Assembly: GCA_951640165.1 (NCBI GenBank)
Contig: OX621250.1
Coordinates: 1,240,001-1,304,000, forward strand
DNA: 64,000 bases
Direction: 5' to 3'
Source of the DNA: Pseudoips prasinana
Lineage: Eukaryota; Arthropoda; Insecta; Lepidoptera; Nolidae
How positions within the stretch are numbered: the stretch's first letter is position 1; each line of letters begins with the position of its first letter. The notes below the pieces were generated by a model. It was not told where the DNA came from and made no database searches. It saw only the letters and a list, made by a program, of their open reading frames with translations. A program made the position numbers and the translations under genes. This document shows, piece by piece, positions 32,804 to 43,734 of this stretch.

Positions 32804-33440
32804 TTGTTCAATCCCACGAGTCCCCACTACCTTAAGGAACGATTTGAATTCCAACGTGATTCACATCTGAGGTCCTTGAGATCATCAGAAAATTTGAAGC
32901 TGACAATGCCGGTGCACTATACGGATTTTCTAGATAAGTCTTTTACAGTAAAAGCAATTCGATTGTGGAATGTACTACCAGTGCCTATACGACGTGCTAG
33001 AAATATAACATCGTTCAAAAATATGGTTAAAAACCACTATTTATCTTGTTAATAATTAGAATACTAATTAGACTAATCCAATTGACGATTTATTTAATTT
33101 TGTTTATTATTATTTATTTGTTAATATATAAAATGTATTATGAAATATTTATTAGTTTATTATACTTGTTTATATATGAATATGAATGTATGTAAGTACA
33201 TTCATCTATGTAGTATATATATTACTAGGTTAGAACACTACACTCTGTAGAATTGACGATGGTACACTACCAGCTGCCTGTCATTTCCAATTTTTACCAG
33301 TCCATCCTTCGGTTGTCTGGAAGAAATCGCTATTATGCGATAAGACCGCCAATTGTACATTATTTTGAATATTAATATTTTTTCTGTAAACTTCTTTTTT
33401 ATATGTTGTGCAATAAAGTGTATCTATCTATCTATCTAAT
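32804..33440 (+). pseudogene. C-terminal end of a Jockey/CR1-like LINE and its 3' UTR
   Basis: The 82-codon frame 32804-33052 reads YLKERFEFQRDSHLRSLRSS, then KAIRLWNVLPVPIRRARNIT and SFKNMVKNHY before the stop. L-W-N-x-L-P with a following F-K is the usual C-terminal signature of Jockey/CR1-type reverse transcriptases. The 3' UTR runs to a (TATC)n tail at 33420-33437 and holds the ATCGC...GCGATAAGACCGCC hairpin that is also found at 23375. 5'-truncated; no catalytic region. Confidence 0.7.
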
Positions 33441-33559
33441 CCTAACATAATGTCAAATCAATGGCTGCCTAGATTCTATCCAATAACGAGTAACTAATGC
33501 GCAAAGAATTGACAATGTCTACGGCTTGCCACCAGGTCGTGGATATTTTAAATGATGTA

Positions 33560-33694
33560 CAGACGCCAGCACATGAAGCTACCCCAATCTGTCAAATTTC
33601 CCTAATTGAAAGTGAATCTTATGCTTCTGTGCTAAAGTTGAAAATCTATAAAAAAAAATTGACAGATTGGGGTAGCTGGATGTGCTGGCGTCTG
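33560..33694. mobile_element. 135-bp MITE (CAGACGCCAGCAC ends), TA target
   Basis: CAGACGCCAGCACATG and ATGTGCTGGCGTCTG ends, TA at 33558-33559 and 33695-33696. The arms keep CTACCCCAATCTGTCAAATT on the left and its near complement on the right. Same length as the 27585 copy. Confidence 0.8.
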
Positions 33695-33696
33695 TA

Positions 33697-34444
33697 CGTT
33701 GATTGACGTCGATGTGTAGTGTTCCTAACCCGTGTGCATACAAATTTAGTAAGTTTCCAATACTACTTCTAGTTAAGATCAACACATCTCACTCTGCCTT
33801 TGAGTAAAAATATTTGCATAAATACAAAAGTGGTGACAACCCTGGATTGTTTACACGATGTTGCAAAGCTGTGCTGTGTATATCTTCTCTGGCTTTATGT
33901 TAATTCGGTACGATTCGATGTGCTTTTAACTACAAGCAAATGTGGATAAAAGACCATTCATCCATGATCCTCCTTTTCAAAGTTTTGTTCAGACAGCGTT
34001 GTGTGTGGAAATTCATAATGCTTGTATATTTTGCGGGTTGTTAGGAAAAACTTTGATACAAAATGTGTATCGTCTATTTTAGTTCAGAATACTTCATTTC
34101 TTTTATTTTATGCGTCAAACAAGCAACTCTCCTGCAACTTCATTCTATTTTTCATTAAACTCCGCGTAGATTTTGGCTTCTCTTAGCTTTCAACTTTATT
34201 TGTATATTTTGTGACATCATTATATATTTTCAAGAGTTGAATATTTAAAACCGATTATTTTAAATTACGTTCATCTGTATCCAGGTACTTCAATATTTAT
34301 TTCAGTCTGTGTGAAGCGTCCTTTATATTTAATAAACTAGACACTCGTAACCAAACTCTTCTTCTTTCAATATGGTAGACTATCATATAACTATCCAATC
34401 CCTACTTCAGACCAGACTTGGAATTTACAAAAATTATAATAATA
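33697..34444. other. Interval without recognised gene
   Basis: Nothing recognised. Confidence 0.4.
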
Positions 34445-34908
34445 CTAGCTGTCTCGACATAACGTATACCTACTGCTTTAATAGAAATAAAACCCGAAAT
34501 CTCATCGCAGCGCCACCTACTGGAGGTTTCGGTTCCAGTTGTAAATTTAAATCATCGAGGGACCCAATCAATGCACAAAAAATCATCATAATCAACACAA
34601 AAAATTAATGAAAATATATAAATCGCAATTAAAAAAAAAGATTGTCTGCTAACTCCCTAAACAAAATAAGGGTTTGTCAGACTTCTTTTGTAATATTAAT
34701 TATTCATCATTGTATGTTATTTTTAATGCCAAATCATAATGAAATTACAGTAAAAACATAAAAATTCAAAGATATATTTTGTGTTAGGCCACCTTTTATA
34801 TCTTTAGGGCTTAAGAAATAGTTTACGAAAATTTTTATTAGAATCGGTCAAGTCTTTTCGGAGGAGTTTGCAGATAAACCCTGTGACACGAGAATTTTAT
34901 ATATTAGA
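34445..34908 (-). mobile_element. Non-autonomous Helitron (family 3)
   Basis: On the minus strand: A|TCTAATATATAAAATTCTCG then TGTCACAGGG at the start, and CAGCTAG|T at the end. 464 bp. Next to the 5' end is CTCCGAAAAGACTTGACCGA, typical of a widespread insect Helitron group. The pre-CTAG hairpin is weak here. It also contains GCAGCGCCACCTACTGGAGG. Confidence 0.6.
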
Positions 34909-35812
34909 TAATTAGTTCATATAATCTAATAATATAATCTGTTTAGTTTCAGGTTTAGGTTTTTAGTTGATAAATCATTCGATCATTACACCTCTATACG
35001 AACGTAAAGTTACAATATGTAGGATACGTACAGTTAGTTTTAATTGTTTAATAGTCTAGACATAATAATACGTCAAACATATTATTTCTGACCTAGTAAA
35101 TTCACGTTTGCCTACAACCTGACGGTGCCGGTGAGAAATTGGCAGTGCGTTGCCAACTTGCAAGATACTTAATATAGAATTTCTAAAAACATGCAGGACA
35201 AGAGAAATTAATGCATCATCGTTCACTTTATAGTAACTTGATTTCGTTCTAATATTTAATACAAGCGTTATAAATAATAGAAGTTGTAATACTTTATTTA
35301 TGTATGTTTATCCTGCAAAGGTGATGCGTGGTCACCTTACACATATATCTCTTCCACACCAGTTATGGGCACCGTCTCCAATGTTTTATTGTTATGGTCA
35401 CCTTTGGTAGACGCTCCGACCCGTATCACGAGCTGTGGCAGTTTATGACCGAATCGAAAGTTTAGTTATCCATTGCTTGTTATTTTCAGTGGTGTTCGTG
35501 ATACTCCAATCGAAGAAGAAAATGTATGTCTGAAAATGTGCTGTGAGATTTAGAAGTTCTTTTTTATTGTTTTAATGGCCTATTAAGATATCGATTGTGT
35601 TTTGTCTCCTGTGTATTTATGGACTTTATCTTATCTAGCGGGTAATGTTTGTTCTACTCGTAGTTGTTTAATATTTTATCGCTGTTTTTCTCTGTACCAT
35701 GATATTTAGTTAGAACTTTGAGATTGAGATTTTAATTTCTTAAATTTAATATAAAACGCATCCTCTGTTCAATGTAATCTATGTGATCGAATCTTGTTTT
35801 TATAACAGGAAA
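34909..35812. other. Interval without recognised gene
   Basis: Nothing recognised. Confidence 0.4.
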
Positions 35813-35974
35813 TCACACTAATATTATAAAGGCAAAAGTTTGTGAGTGTGTATGTTTGTTACTTCGTCACGTTTAAACGGCTGGAGTGATTTTAATAAAA
35901 TTTGGTATGGAGTTAGCTGACACCCTGCATTAACACATAGGTTGTACGCGGGTAAAACCGCGGGGCACAACTTG
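35813..35974 (+). mobile_element. Helitron (family 2), internally shortened
   Basis: A|TCACACTAATATTATAAAGG ... CGCGGGTAAAACCGCGGGGC then ACAACTTG|T. The hairpin is perfect, but the final CTAG is mutated to CTTG. Confidence 0.75.
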
Positions 35975-36004
35975 TTAAGTAATAATTTGAAAGTAGAGTT
36001 ACTT

Positions 36005-36165
36005 AAACGTGTTATGATATTTATGTGGTAGAAGTGTGTATGTTTTTACTCAATAACGTAAAAATAAATCAACATATTTTGATGACGGGTATAGCTTATA
36101 CCCTGAACTATAACAAGAGTTACAACTAATTAATAAAACATGGGTAACACCGCGGAGACAGCTAG
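36005..36165 (+). mobile_element. Degraded Helitron-like end
   Basis: GTGTGTATGTTTTTACTCAA and an end of ATGGGTAACACCGCGGAGAC then AGCTAG|T. Decayed relative of the neighbouring family-2 copy. Confidence 0.45.
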
Positions 36166-36247
36166 TGTAAGTATAAATAAGGCTTAAAAGATAATTGTAG
36201 AAATCATGGTAAATTATCTAATTTATTAATATTGCGATATTCTACAC

Positions 36248-36500
36248 AATAATAATATCTAGGGGGACAATGTCACATAGATAATCCTTGCCCCAAACTT
36301 AGCAAAGCTTGTACTATGGGTACCAGGCGACGATATACATACTTATATAGATAGATAAATACTTATATACATAGAAAACATTCATGACTCAGAAACAAAT
36401 ATTCGTGCTCATCACACAAATATATTTGCATTTACGATTCGAACCCAGGACCACCAGCTTCGAAGGCAGGAGCACTACCAACTAGGCTACGGTGATCGTC
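36248..36500 (-). mobile_element. SINE-A copy
   Basis: Minus strand: GATCACCGTAGCCTAGTTGG and CCTGGGTTCGAATCGTAAAT (B box slightly shortened), body CCCATAGTACAAGCTTTGCT. Confidence 0.8.
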
Positions 36501-36817
36501 AAATGGACACAATGGACATAAAAAGACATTATTTTTAGTATATTTATGTTATTTCAAGTATTGGTAATGATAATATATGTTTATCGTATTGGCATATCTT
36601 GTAGATTTATTATTCTATAAAGATTTGTCGATACGGATTACAAAAACGAACAAGATTTTTTATAGCATTTATGCCTATGACGAAAATTCTTCAATGTTGA
36701 ATCGGTTTTTTTGGTATCAGCTTGTAACGTTAGGGGGTCGAAAGCTACAGCATCCACATAGGCTTTAGCTCTATGTGACACTTTTCGTTTCGCGCTATAA
36801 GCTCCACTGGGTGTGTA

Positions 36818-36928
36818 CAGACGCCAGCATTTCTTTTATAGATTTTCAACTTTATCACGTAAGCATAAGGCTCACTTTCTATTGGGGAAATTTGACAGAT
36901 TGGGGTAGCTTAATGTGCTGGCTCATCT
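36818..36928. mobile_element. MITE of the CAGACGCC family, truncated and inverted relative to the others
   Basis: The left end CAGACGCCAGCATTTCTTTT keeps only 14 bp of the arm. The right part, AAATTTGACAGATTGGGGTA then GCTTAATGTGCTGG, keeps the whole arm. The internal order is the complement of that at 33560. Confidence 0.65.
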
Positions 36929-37601
36929 TAAAAAATACGCTCTGTTCTTATGTTTATATTGTGGTCTTAAGTATCATTAAGAGCGCATATTTTGTTAACT
37001 GCTATCTATCTGCCTAACGCTATCTCATCTACTACGGTATGCGATGCATATATCGTCCCCGTAGTTGGAAAACTAAATAACTCTGATTTTGTAGTTCTGA
37101 GATAAACGCTATTTAGTGTTTTTTTTTTAGTTAATGTACATTTGTAAGAAAATGTGAGACAATTTTGCCGTCGGCAATTTTATATTTTGTGGACCTGATA
37201 ACCTTTCACATTATGCTTTGACAAACTGAACTCTATATTTAACTATAACTAAATAACAAATAAAAAATCAAGTTGTTTAATTTTGCCACAACTGTTTTTA
37301 TAACGTAACTGCATTTAGCTACTTATTTCGGCTATTTATTTAGTTTTCCTACCAGGTAAATACATTTGGTAGAGTAAAATTTGGTGGAATAAGTGCAGTT
37401 ATTGAATTTATCATACTCGAAATATTTTCAAATGTAAAATTTAGTGGCTTTGTATGTTATTATTACTTTGATATTTTTTGACTTTTGTTGGTCTCATATG
37501 AACTAAACGCTCTATTAGTTAATTAATAAAGTTACATTAAGCAATAAATAGAAAAGTTTAGAAAATGTGTATTGTTATCAGATACTTATCATGCCACAAA
37601 C

Positions 37602-38234
37602 TTAAACAATAAACATCATCATCATCATATCAGCCGAACTCCACAATTGCCGGTCTTGCGCTATTCGCACCCATCGCCTTCCAGCGACCCGCACAAGATC
37701 ATCGGCCCATCTTGTAGGGGGCCTACCCACGCTCTCTCCTCTTTCAGTTCGTGGTCGCCTCTTGAGAACCTTTTTGCCCCAACGGTCGTCGGGTATACAA
37801 ATTATGTGCCCCGCCCACTGCCACTTCAGTTTTGCAATTCTTCGGGCTATGTCGGTGACTTTGGTTCGCCTGCGGATTTTGAAACTTCTTATTCGATCCC
37901 GCAGGGAAACTCCGAGCATAGCCCTCTCCATTGCTCTTGGGGTGACCTTGAGCCTTCTAATAAGGCCCATAGTGAGCGACCACGTCTCTGTTTCGTAAGT
38001 CATCACTGGCAACACACACTGGTCGAAGACTTTCGACATGAGAAACTGCGGTATTTTGGAAGAGAAAATGTTACGTAGCGTCCCGAACGCTGCCCAGCCG
38101 TGTCGCAGTGACATAGTGGCGTTTTCATACAAACACTTTAACACCTCGATATACCGGTAGTCGATTTGGCACCTTTGGAGAGACCTGAGCACGGCCCAGG
38201 CTTCGATAGAATCAAAGGCTTTCTCATAATCCAC
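37602..38234 (-). pseudogene. RTE-type reverse transcriptase C-terminal half, catalytic core deleted (copy 2)
   Basis: Nearly identical to 8955-9587, including the jump from MSLRH to GWAAFGTLRN (junction about 38100) that removes motifs B and C. A few residues differ (for example SLTMGLIRR here and SLTMDLIRR in copy 1). The ATG-repeat 3' tail is conserved. Inactive before E2 spread. Confidence 0.85.
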
Positions 38235-38256
38235 GAACGCTTAACACAGTGGCTTG

Positions 38257-38665
38257 TTATACTTTTCGGTCTTCTACACAACTTGTCCCAGCATATGCCC
38301 CACCATAGACCACATGGTCTATGGTGCTAAAACCTTTTCGGAAACCAGTTTGTTCGGGAGGCTGGAAGTCATCAAACCTGCGTGCGAGACGATTCGTAAT
38401 GACCCTCGAAAGCAACTTGTAAACATGGCTCAGCAGTGTTGGTCTATAATTCTTCAATAGGGTTTTGTCGCCCATTTTGAAGAAGAGCACCACCACACTT
38501 CTGTGCCATACTTGTGGAGTTGTTGTTAGTTTGACCATCTAGTACGACGGAGTTAAATAAGTTCTGATGGGCCCGTAGGATTGGTGTACCACCCGCCTTC
38601 AGAAGGCCTGCTGTAACTACATCCTCACCAAGCGCCTTATTGTTCTTAAGTTGTCTGAAAGCCAT
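38257..38665 (-). pseudogene. RTE reverse transcriptase finger region (copy 2)
   Basis: Two overlapping frames, 38665-38444 with RQLKNNKALGEDVVTAGLL and 38538-38257 with LKNYRPTLLSHVYKLLSRVI. The same frameshifts as in copy 1 are present. Confidence 0.8.
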
Positions 38666-38722
38666 TCTAATCTCGTACAGGCTGACTTCCAGGATGTCTT
38701 CGGTGTAATGAGTAATGACGGA

Positions 38723-39028
38723 TTAGTCGTGCTCTGGGATCCGAGACACTTTAGAGCCTTTGTTCCGCTCGATGGTCTCTTTAATACTAATTGTATTAAA
38801 TTGACGCGTGAGGCGAGTCAAAGACTTTGAGATCTGTCTGTTGAGCCGCCGGTATCTGGTAGCATCATCTGAGGGGTTCAGAACCATTATCCGTCTTTCT
38901 TCTATAAGTTGCAAGGTAAAGTCAGAGATCTTTTTAGTTCTGTTTGTACGGCGGGCCTTGAAGACTTTAGACCCAGCCGTATGGACAGCTTCTACAAGCT
39001 TGTCGTAGTATGAGTCCACTTGACTGCA
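38723..39028 (-). pseudogene. RTE linker region (copy 2)
   Basis: YYDKLVEAVHTAGSKVFKAR and KKISDFTLQLIEERR, identical in reading to copy 1, and interrupted on its 5' side by SINE-D. Confidence 0.7.
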
Positions 39029-39177
39029 TGTGTGGCGTGGTGGCTGAGACAGTCGCCTCGCCGCTTCGTGTCGCGGGTTTGAATCCCGCGCCGGACAGCT
39101 ATTTTTGTGACCCATAAATAGTTGTTCTGAGCCTGGATGTAATTTGTGTCCGTCTATTATATGTTTGTAAAGTACCT
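39029..39177 (+). mobile_element. SINE-D inside the LINE of E2 copy 2
   Basis: Same SINE at the same position as 10382-10530, with intact GCGGGTTTGAATCCCGC B box. Confidence 0.75.
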
Positions 39178-39223
39178 ATAAGATTAGATTACCTAGTGCT
39201 AGGCATTCGAAACGGTTTTGCAA

Positions 39224-39775
39224 TTACTGCTGAAATGGTTCGGGGTTTTGGACGTGCATAGGTAAAGATCGGAGCGTAGATTTTATCAGTCGGGACCTCT
39301 GCAACTTGACATTAAGGTTCAATGAGCCTCTCACCAGTCTGTGATCGCTGCCGGTTTTATCCACATTGAACATCTGTCGTCTCATCGACAAGATAAGGTC
39401 CATTTGCGGTGATCCGACTTTCTGAATAAGAAATTCATCATCAAGAGTTCCTCCATCTCCATGAAGTCGGCCAACATTTGGCCCCGGGGGTTCCGGTCTC
39501 CAGTTCCAAATTGCCCCACTCTCAGCCGATTTCCGAATCGTTTGCCCAGATTCGCGCCAAAGTCCACAAATGACCACAGTGAAAACGTTTTTAGAGCTAT
39601 GTATGGCTCTTGATATATCCTCAACCTCATCGTCGGAGTTCGTCGAAGTCGGCGCGCATACCTGTATTACCTTCAACGAATACCGCTTGGTAATTCTGAG
39701 AATAAGTTATGCTACCCTAATCGACACACTCTCGATTTTGACTACGTTGTCCCAAGTGTTTGTCCCAAGGTGACA
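39224..39775 (-). pseudogene. RTE endonuclease remnant (copy 2)
   Basis: The longest frame (39676-39224, 150 codons) starts MKVIQVCAPTSTNSDDEVED, loses the GDFN region to a frameshift and regains SDHRLVRGSLNLNVKLQRSR near the end. The other frame (39630-39382) supplies DRNPRGQMLADFMEMEEL. APE-like LINE nuclease, inactive. Confidence 0.75.
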
Positions 39776-39900
39776 CCACATTGGGAAAGTTGGTCGCCGT
39801 TGGTTCCGGAAATAGAGCAGGTCCCCGGATTTTAGGATTATCGTGTCCTCCTCCTCTCTTCGGACTTGAGACAATTTTATGATATCCCAATGTAACCTGC

Positions 39901-40140
39901 TCAGTTCTTCCTACAGTTCGATGATCTTCTCGTTGATCCGCAGTATGCGAGTGTTATATGTTGCCTGGGCCAGAGGATGTCGGTTTTGGTAAAACGGCGT
40001 CTGCCGGGGGTTTTTAGCACCCCGGTTTCTATTTCCTTATTTTCAGTTTCTATTTCTGAATCTGTTGTCTCAGCGAAATATTGTGTTCCATGATTCTTTT
40101 TCAGGGTAACCCGGTGAGACTTGTTCAATAAGGGTTTCAA
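39901..40140 (-). pseudogene. N-terminal part of the LINE ORF (copy 2)
   Basis: The same 79-codon frame as in copy 1 (11489-11250), with no differences visible in the translation. Confidence 0.5.
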
Positions 40141-40258
40141 TAATAGCTCGAGTTGTTATAATATTACTTGTTTCATCTTCAGAATCTCTCGACAAAATGG
40201 GGTTTATTCATTCAAATCTCTTTACTCTTTTTTTCTTCTTATCGAATGAAATATTGAC

Positions 40259-40390
40259 CTAAGTTTCGTTTTTATGTTCTTCTTCTGTGTCCGGAATCCA
40301 TGTAGATCCAGAATCAGAAAAAGGTTCTTCATCTATTAAAGGTGGCATTGGTTTGATACCGGAAATGGGACTTGACCCTCTGATTTCCTC
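40259..40390 (-). pseudogene. Acidic ORF remnant (copy 2), split by an R1-like insertion
   Basis: Reads GSSPISGIKPMPPLIDEEPF then SDSGSTWIPDTEEEHKNET-stop. The upstream codons lie beyond the insertion at 40391-40786. Only one residue differs from copy 1 in the shared part (I for K). Confidence 0.4.
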
Positions 40391-40786
40391 TTTTTTTTTT
40401 TTTTTTTTTTTTTTGCATGGTGGAAATGCATTAAACTTACGCATACCCCCCGCTTGGGGAGGCGACGGGTTATGTGGGACTCACTCGGGCTAGTCCCGGG
40501 ATACGCACTAAAACCACCATGGTAGCCAGCCTCACAATGCCTGTAGCGGGGGGCCTGGGTACTCGTGAACGATCTCGCCAGTACCCCCGCTGTACACTGA
40601 GCGTCTGAGACTCTCCTCCGGGGACGGGAGGGGGCCAAATGCCTCCTCCCCTCCCCTTCACGCACAAGCGCGTTTAGGCAACCTGAGCTACAGCAGGTTA
40701 CCTCTTCCCGGGACCGCTTATGTAAGACGAGTGGAGTTCCCCTCCTCCAAACGCCAGCGGTCCCAGGGACGCCAGCGGTCCCAGGG
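40391..40786 (-). mobile_element. GC-rich LINE 3' end (R1-like) inserted in E2 copy 2
   Basis: A 24-nt T-run at 40391-40414 is the complement of a poly-A tail. The 372 bp behind it are far more GC-rich than the neighbourhood. The 12-bp sequence TCTGATTTCCTC flanks it at 40379-40390 and 40787-40798 and occurs once in copy 1, so the insertion is precise. At its 5' end CGCCAGCGGTCCCAGGG is present twice in tandem. Truncated, no protein recognised. A similar GC-rich tail is at 54845-55150. Assignment to the R1 group is from general style only. Confidence 0.75.
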
Positions 40787-41436
40787 TCTGATTTCCTCTG
40801 ATGACAGCTTAATTTATTTAATTTTATTTGCCTAGCATCTTATAATTAATCTTTATCTTGTTGTAGAAGAAATGAATAACATCAACTATTTATAAATTAG
40901 ATACGTTTTATCAGAATTCTGAATAGCAGAATTAAATAAATAGAGTTATTTAGTTTTCCTAGAACTAAGTTAGTTTTGTAAAAGAATTTTTAAGTTGAGG
41001 AAAAATTCAACAACTCAAGTTATTTAACTTATTCGACATTCATCTTGTCATTGACCACAGTTATTGATTTATTTACTGAGTTATTTATTTTTCCTTTAAA
41101 AAAAATGTGTTTGTATGAAGATATTTATTATTCCATCTGTCATGACCTGTCTGACAAAAATGGCTATATCTTTGGAACGGAATAAGATATGAAAATGCCT
41201 GTAAGGCTCAAATATGCGGCATGATATAGGTGTTTTGAAAATAGGAAAAAGTCAAAATCGCCAAAATCGGACTTATTTAGTTTTCCAACTACGGGGACGA
41301 TATGGTGTTGTGTTTGTGCGTCTTCTAAAGTATTATTTACCAGTCCAATCCATGTTATTTAAGGACTACTCATTCTGTCACTTTTAATGCCGTGTGATCT
41401 GCTGCTCTCATCATAACCAAGTTAGTGAACCTTTAA

Positions 41437-41690
41437 TATAATAATAATATCTAGGGGCAATGTCACACAGATCATCCTAGCCCCAAACTAAGCAAAGCTT
41501 GTACTATGGGGTAGGAGACGATATACATACTTTATAGATAGATAAATACTTATATACATAGAAAACATCCATGACTCAGAAATAAATGTTCGTGCTCATC
41601 ACACAAATATTTGCACTTACCGGGATTCGAACACAGGACCACCAGCTTCGTAGGCAGGAGCACTTCCAACTAGGCTACGGTGACCGTTTG
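41437..41690 (-). mobile_element. SINE-A copy
   Basis: Minus strand: CGGTCACCGTAGCCTAGTTG, CCTGTGTTCGAATCCCGGTA and CCCATAGTACAAGCTTTGCT; a few bases around the CCTGGTACC region are deleted. Confidence 0.8.
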
Positions 41691-41749
41691 AAACATAATA
41701 AGTGTAAAGGGTATAAAAAGCATTTAGTATTAACAATCGCAGTGTGGTG

Positions 41750-42040
41750 ACGGCGACAAATGTCAGAATCAACATATCATCACCCCGACCCATCCCGTGG
41801 GGGGCGTAGAAGTCGACCCGAGGGAATATCTATCAGAGGACGGGCAGCAGCTTCTTTCTGAGTACTATGACCATCTTACTGCGATCGCCAATCCGTCTGC
41901 CAAGCACGCTTGGCAGACGGATTGGCGGATTGGCCACGGCGATTATGGCATATGCCCTCAAGATGATTCTTGAGGGTGGCTTGTCCAGCAGTGGACTTAT
42001 TTCAGCTGTAATTATGATGATGATGATGAATATTAACATG
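41750..42040 (+). mobile_element. RTE-like 3' fragment containing a palindrome
   Basis: ATCATCACCCCGACCCATCC and GGCGTAGAAGTCGACCCGAG, then CTTGTCCAGCAGTGGACTTA and ATGATGATGATGA at the 3' end (about 42017-42028), the RTE-style tail. A 20-bp palindrome lies at 41886-41927. Confidence 0.55.
41886..41927. repeat. Perfect 20-bp palindrome, 2-bp spacer
   Basis: CGCCAATCCGTCTGCCAAGC, then AC, then the exact complement. Confidence 0.95.
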
Positions 42041-42061
42041 TTGTATTCTAAAAACAACAAC

Positions 42062-42430
42062 TTTTTTTTATATCAGAGGGCGACAAACGAGCAAGTGGGT
42101 CACCTGATTGTAAGTGATCACCGCCGCCCATGGACACTTGCGACACCAGAGGAGTCGCGGGTGCGTTACCGGCGTGCGCAGAGCTCATTGAGGTGGGGGA
42201 AAGGGTCAGCAACACTTGTTTGCTGACTCTTAAAGGCCAGGCCGCCTTTAAGAGTCAGCAAACAAGTGTTGCTGACCCTTTCCCCCACCCCAATGAGCTC
42301 TGGCGACCATGCTCATACTCGGAAACATAAGATTAAAATTATTAAGGAATGTCTTCTGCAAGGTGGAGGTACTTCCCCAGACGGGCTGCTCTTTGAGCGA
42401 ATGAACGCTATGCCTACATCTCTTTAAGCT
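42062..42430 (-). mobile_element. CR1/Jockey-like LINE 3' end with large inverted duplication
   Basis: TATCAGAGGGCGACAAACGA, GGTCACCTGATTGTAAGTGA and ACCAGAGGAGTCGCGGGTGC are the complement of the 3' UTR also seen at 43107 and (plus strand) 7125. Between GTGCGTTACCGG and CCTTTAAGAGTCAGC an extra inverted copy of the downstream ~59 bp has been inserted. Confidence 0.65.
42179..42302. repeat. 59-bp palindrome with one mismatch
   Basis: Arms 42179-42237 and 42244-42302, spacer CAGGCC. The arm contains AAGGGTCAGCAACACTTGTT. The related copy at 43107 has only the right arm. Confidence 0.9.
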
Positions 42431-43100
42431 TAATATCATTCAACGGTCCAAAAGTTCCTAACTTCACCTAATATATTAGTTTCCGTTGGGGTAAAACCAA
42501 TGAATTCCAAAACTCCAAGAACAGCAAACGTACAATTACATGAACTACGAAGTTATTTAGTAGCATTGATTCAGCAGCTACAGAGTACAGTTGTAATCTC
42601 CAGTTGCGAGTTTGACAACGCATTCGTCCGCCTTCCTACCACGGAAATTAGATGACGCAGCGCCATCTAGTGTTGGGCTGGTATCGATAGAGAGAACGAT
42701 ATAAAATATTGCGATAAGGAAAATTACGATAACTCTAATTATGTAAATAAATTACAAAAATTACAACATTACTCTAGGAAAATAATTAAATAAATAATAA
42801 ATTGCAACAAAAATAAAAGGTTTCCTATCAAATTGCAGCTCCTGTGATGTCACACTCCTCACAATAAGAAAAACGAATTGGTGATAAAAAAAATTGTGGA
42901 ACATTTAATGATCATATTATTATAAGTAGGAATCCCAACAACGTTATATCAAATTGAAGTTAATCTTTTATATTTATACAAAAATGCCTAAATAACATGC
43001 TAATCTCTCTTTATGATCCGCAGATTCAATTATGTAATAACATGGAAACTATGAAATGAAGCAAAAGCTGTCTTTTGATACACTTCTGTGCTTAATCCAC
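42431..43100. other. Interval without recognised gene
   Basis: GACGCAGCGCCATCTAGTGT at 42653 resembles the GCAGCGCCACCT motif inside the 34445 Helitron; otherwise nothing. Confidence 0.35.
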
Positions 43101-43106
43101 AATTTA

Positions 43107-43430
43107 TCGCATTTTTTATATCAGAGGGCGACAAACGAGCAAGTGGGTCACTTGATGGTAAGTGTTCACCGCCGTCCATGTACACTCACAACACCAGAGG
43201 AGTCGCGGGTGCGTTGTCGGCCTTTAAGAGTCAGCAAACAAGTGTTGCTGACCCTTCCCTCCACTCCAACGAACTCTGGAGACCTTACTCACACGCAGAA
43301 ACACAAGATTAAACTTATTAATGTTATTATTAAGAAATGTCTTCTGTAAGGTAGACGTACTTCCCCAGTCGGGCTGCTCTTCGAACAAATGAACGGTGTG
43401 CCCTACCTCTCCTAAAACTTGAACCTAAAT
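43107..43430 (-). mobile_element. CR1/Jockey-like LINE 3' end without duplication
   Basis: Same order as 42062-42430: TATCAGAGGGCGACAAACGA, ACCAGAGGAGTCGCGGGTGC, GCCTTTAAGAGTCAGCAAAC and ATGTCTTCTGTAAGGTAGAC. Serves as the unduplicated reference. Confidence 0.65.
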
Positions 43431-43734
43431 ACAAACAAGATGAAATAGAGCTATTTGTAATCAAAGATAAAACAATTAATTAAGAAAATATCTCCCAATT
43501 CTATCGACATCATGTAAACATAGGCTCACCACTGCCCCGTATCGTACGAACATAAGTCAGCAATTTCCCGGACGAGAGGTGATTTATTCCATAAGTGTAG
43601 TATCACGTCAAAGTACAACCTGATCGTGCAGGTTACTCGTACTGATTGTTTAGGTGCTTGTTCAATTTAGTATTTTACACAGTATTTAAAAATGTTACTC
43701 TGATACAATTTTGAATGAAATTTTGTAATAATAA

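Larger units (their letters stand above)
37050..41303 (-). mobile_element. E2 copy 2: same TIR element with dead RTE LINE, plus later insertion
   Basis: TIRs 37050-37080 and 41273-41303, again with ATAT at both borders. The length without ATAT is 4246 bp, 414 bp more than copy 1. The difference is fully accounted for by the R1-like insertion (396 bp plus 12-bp target duplication) and two small indels of 4 and 2 bp. By eye I find about 25 substitutions over 3.8 kb, so the two copies are under 1% apart. The flanks are unrelated to those of copy 1, which argues for transposition and not for local duplication. Same orientation as copy 1. Confidence 0.8.

Noticed and set aside
8403..41303. E2 pair as a tandem or segmental duplication
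   Set aside because: Similarity stops exactly at the TIR ends, both ends carry ATAT, and the flanks are unrelated.
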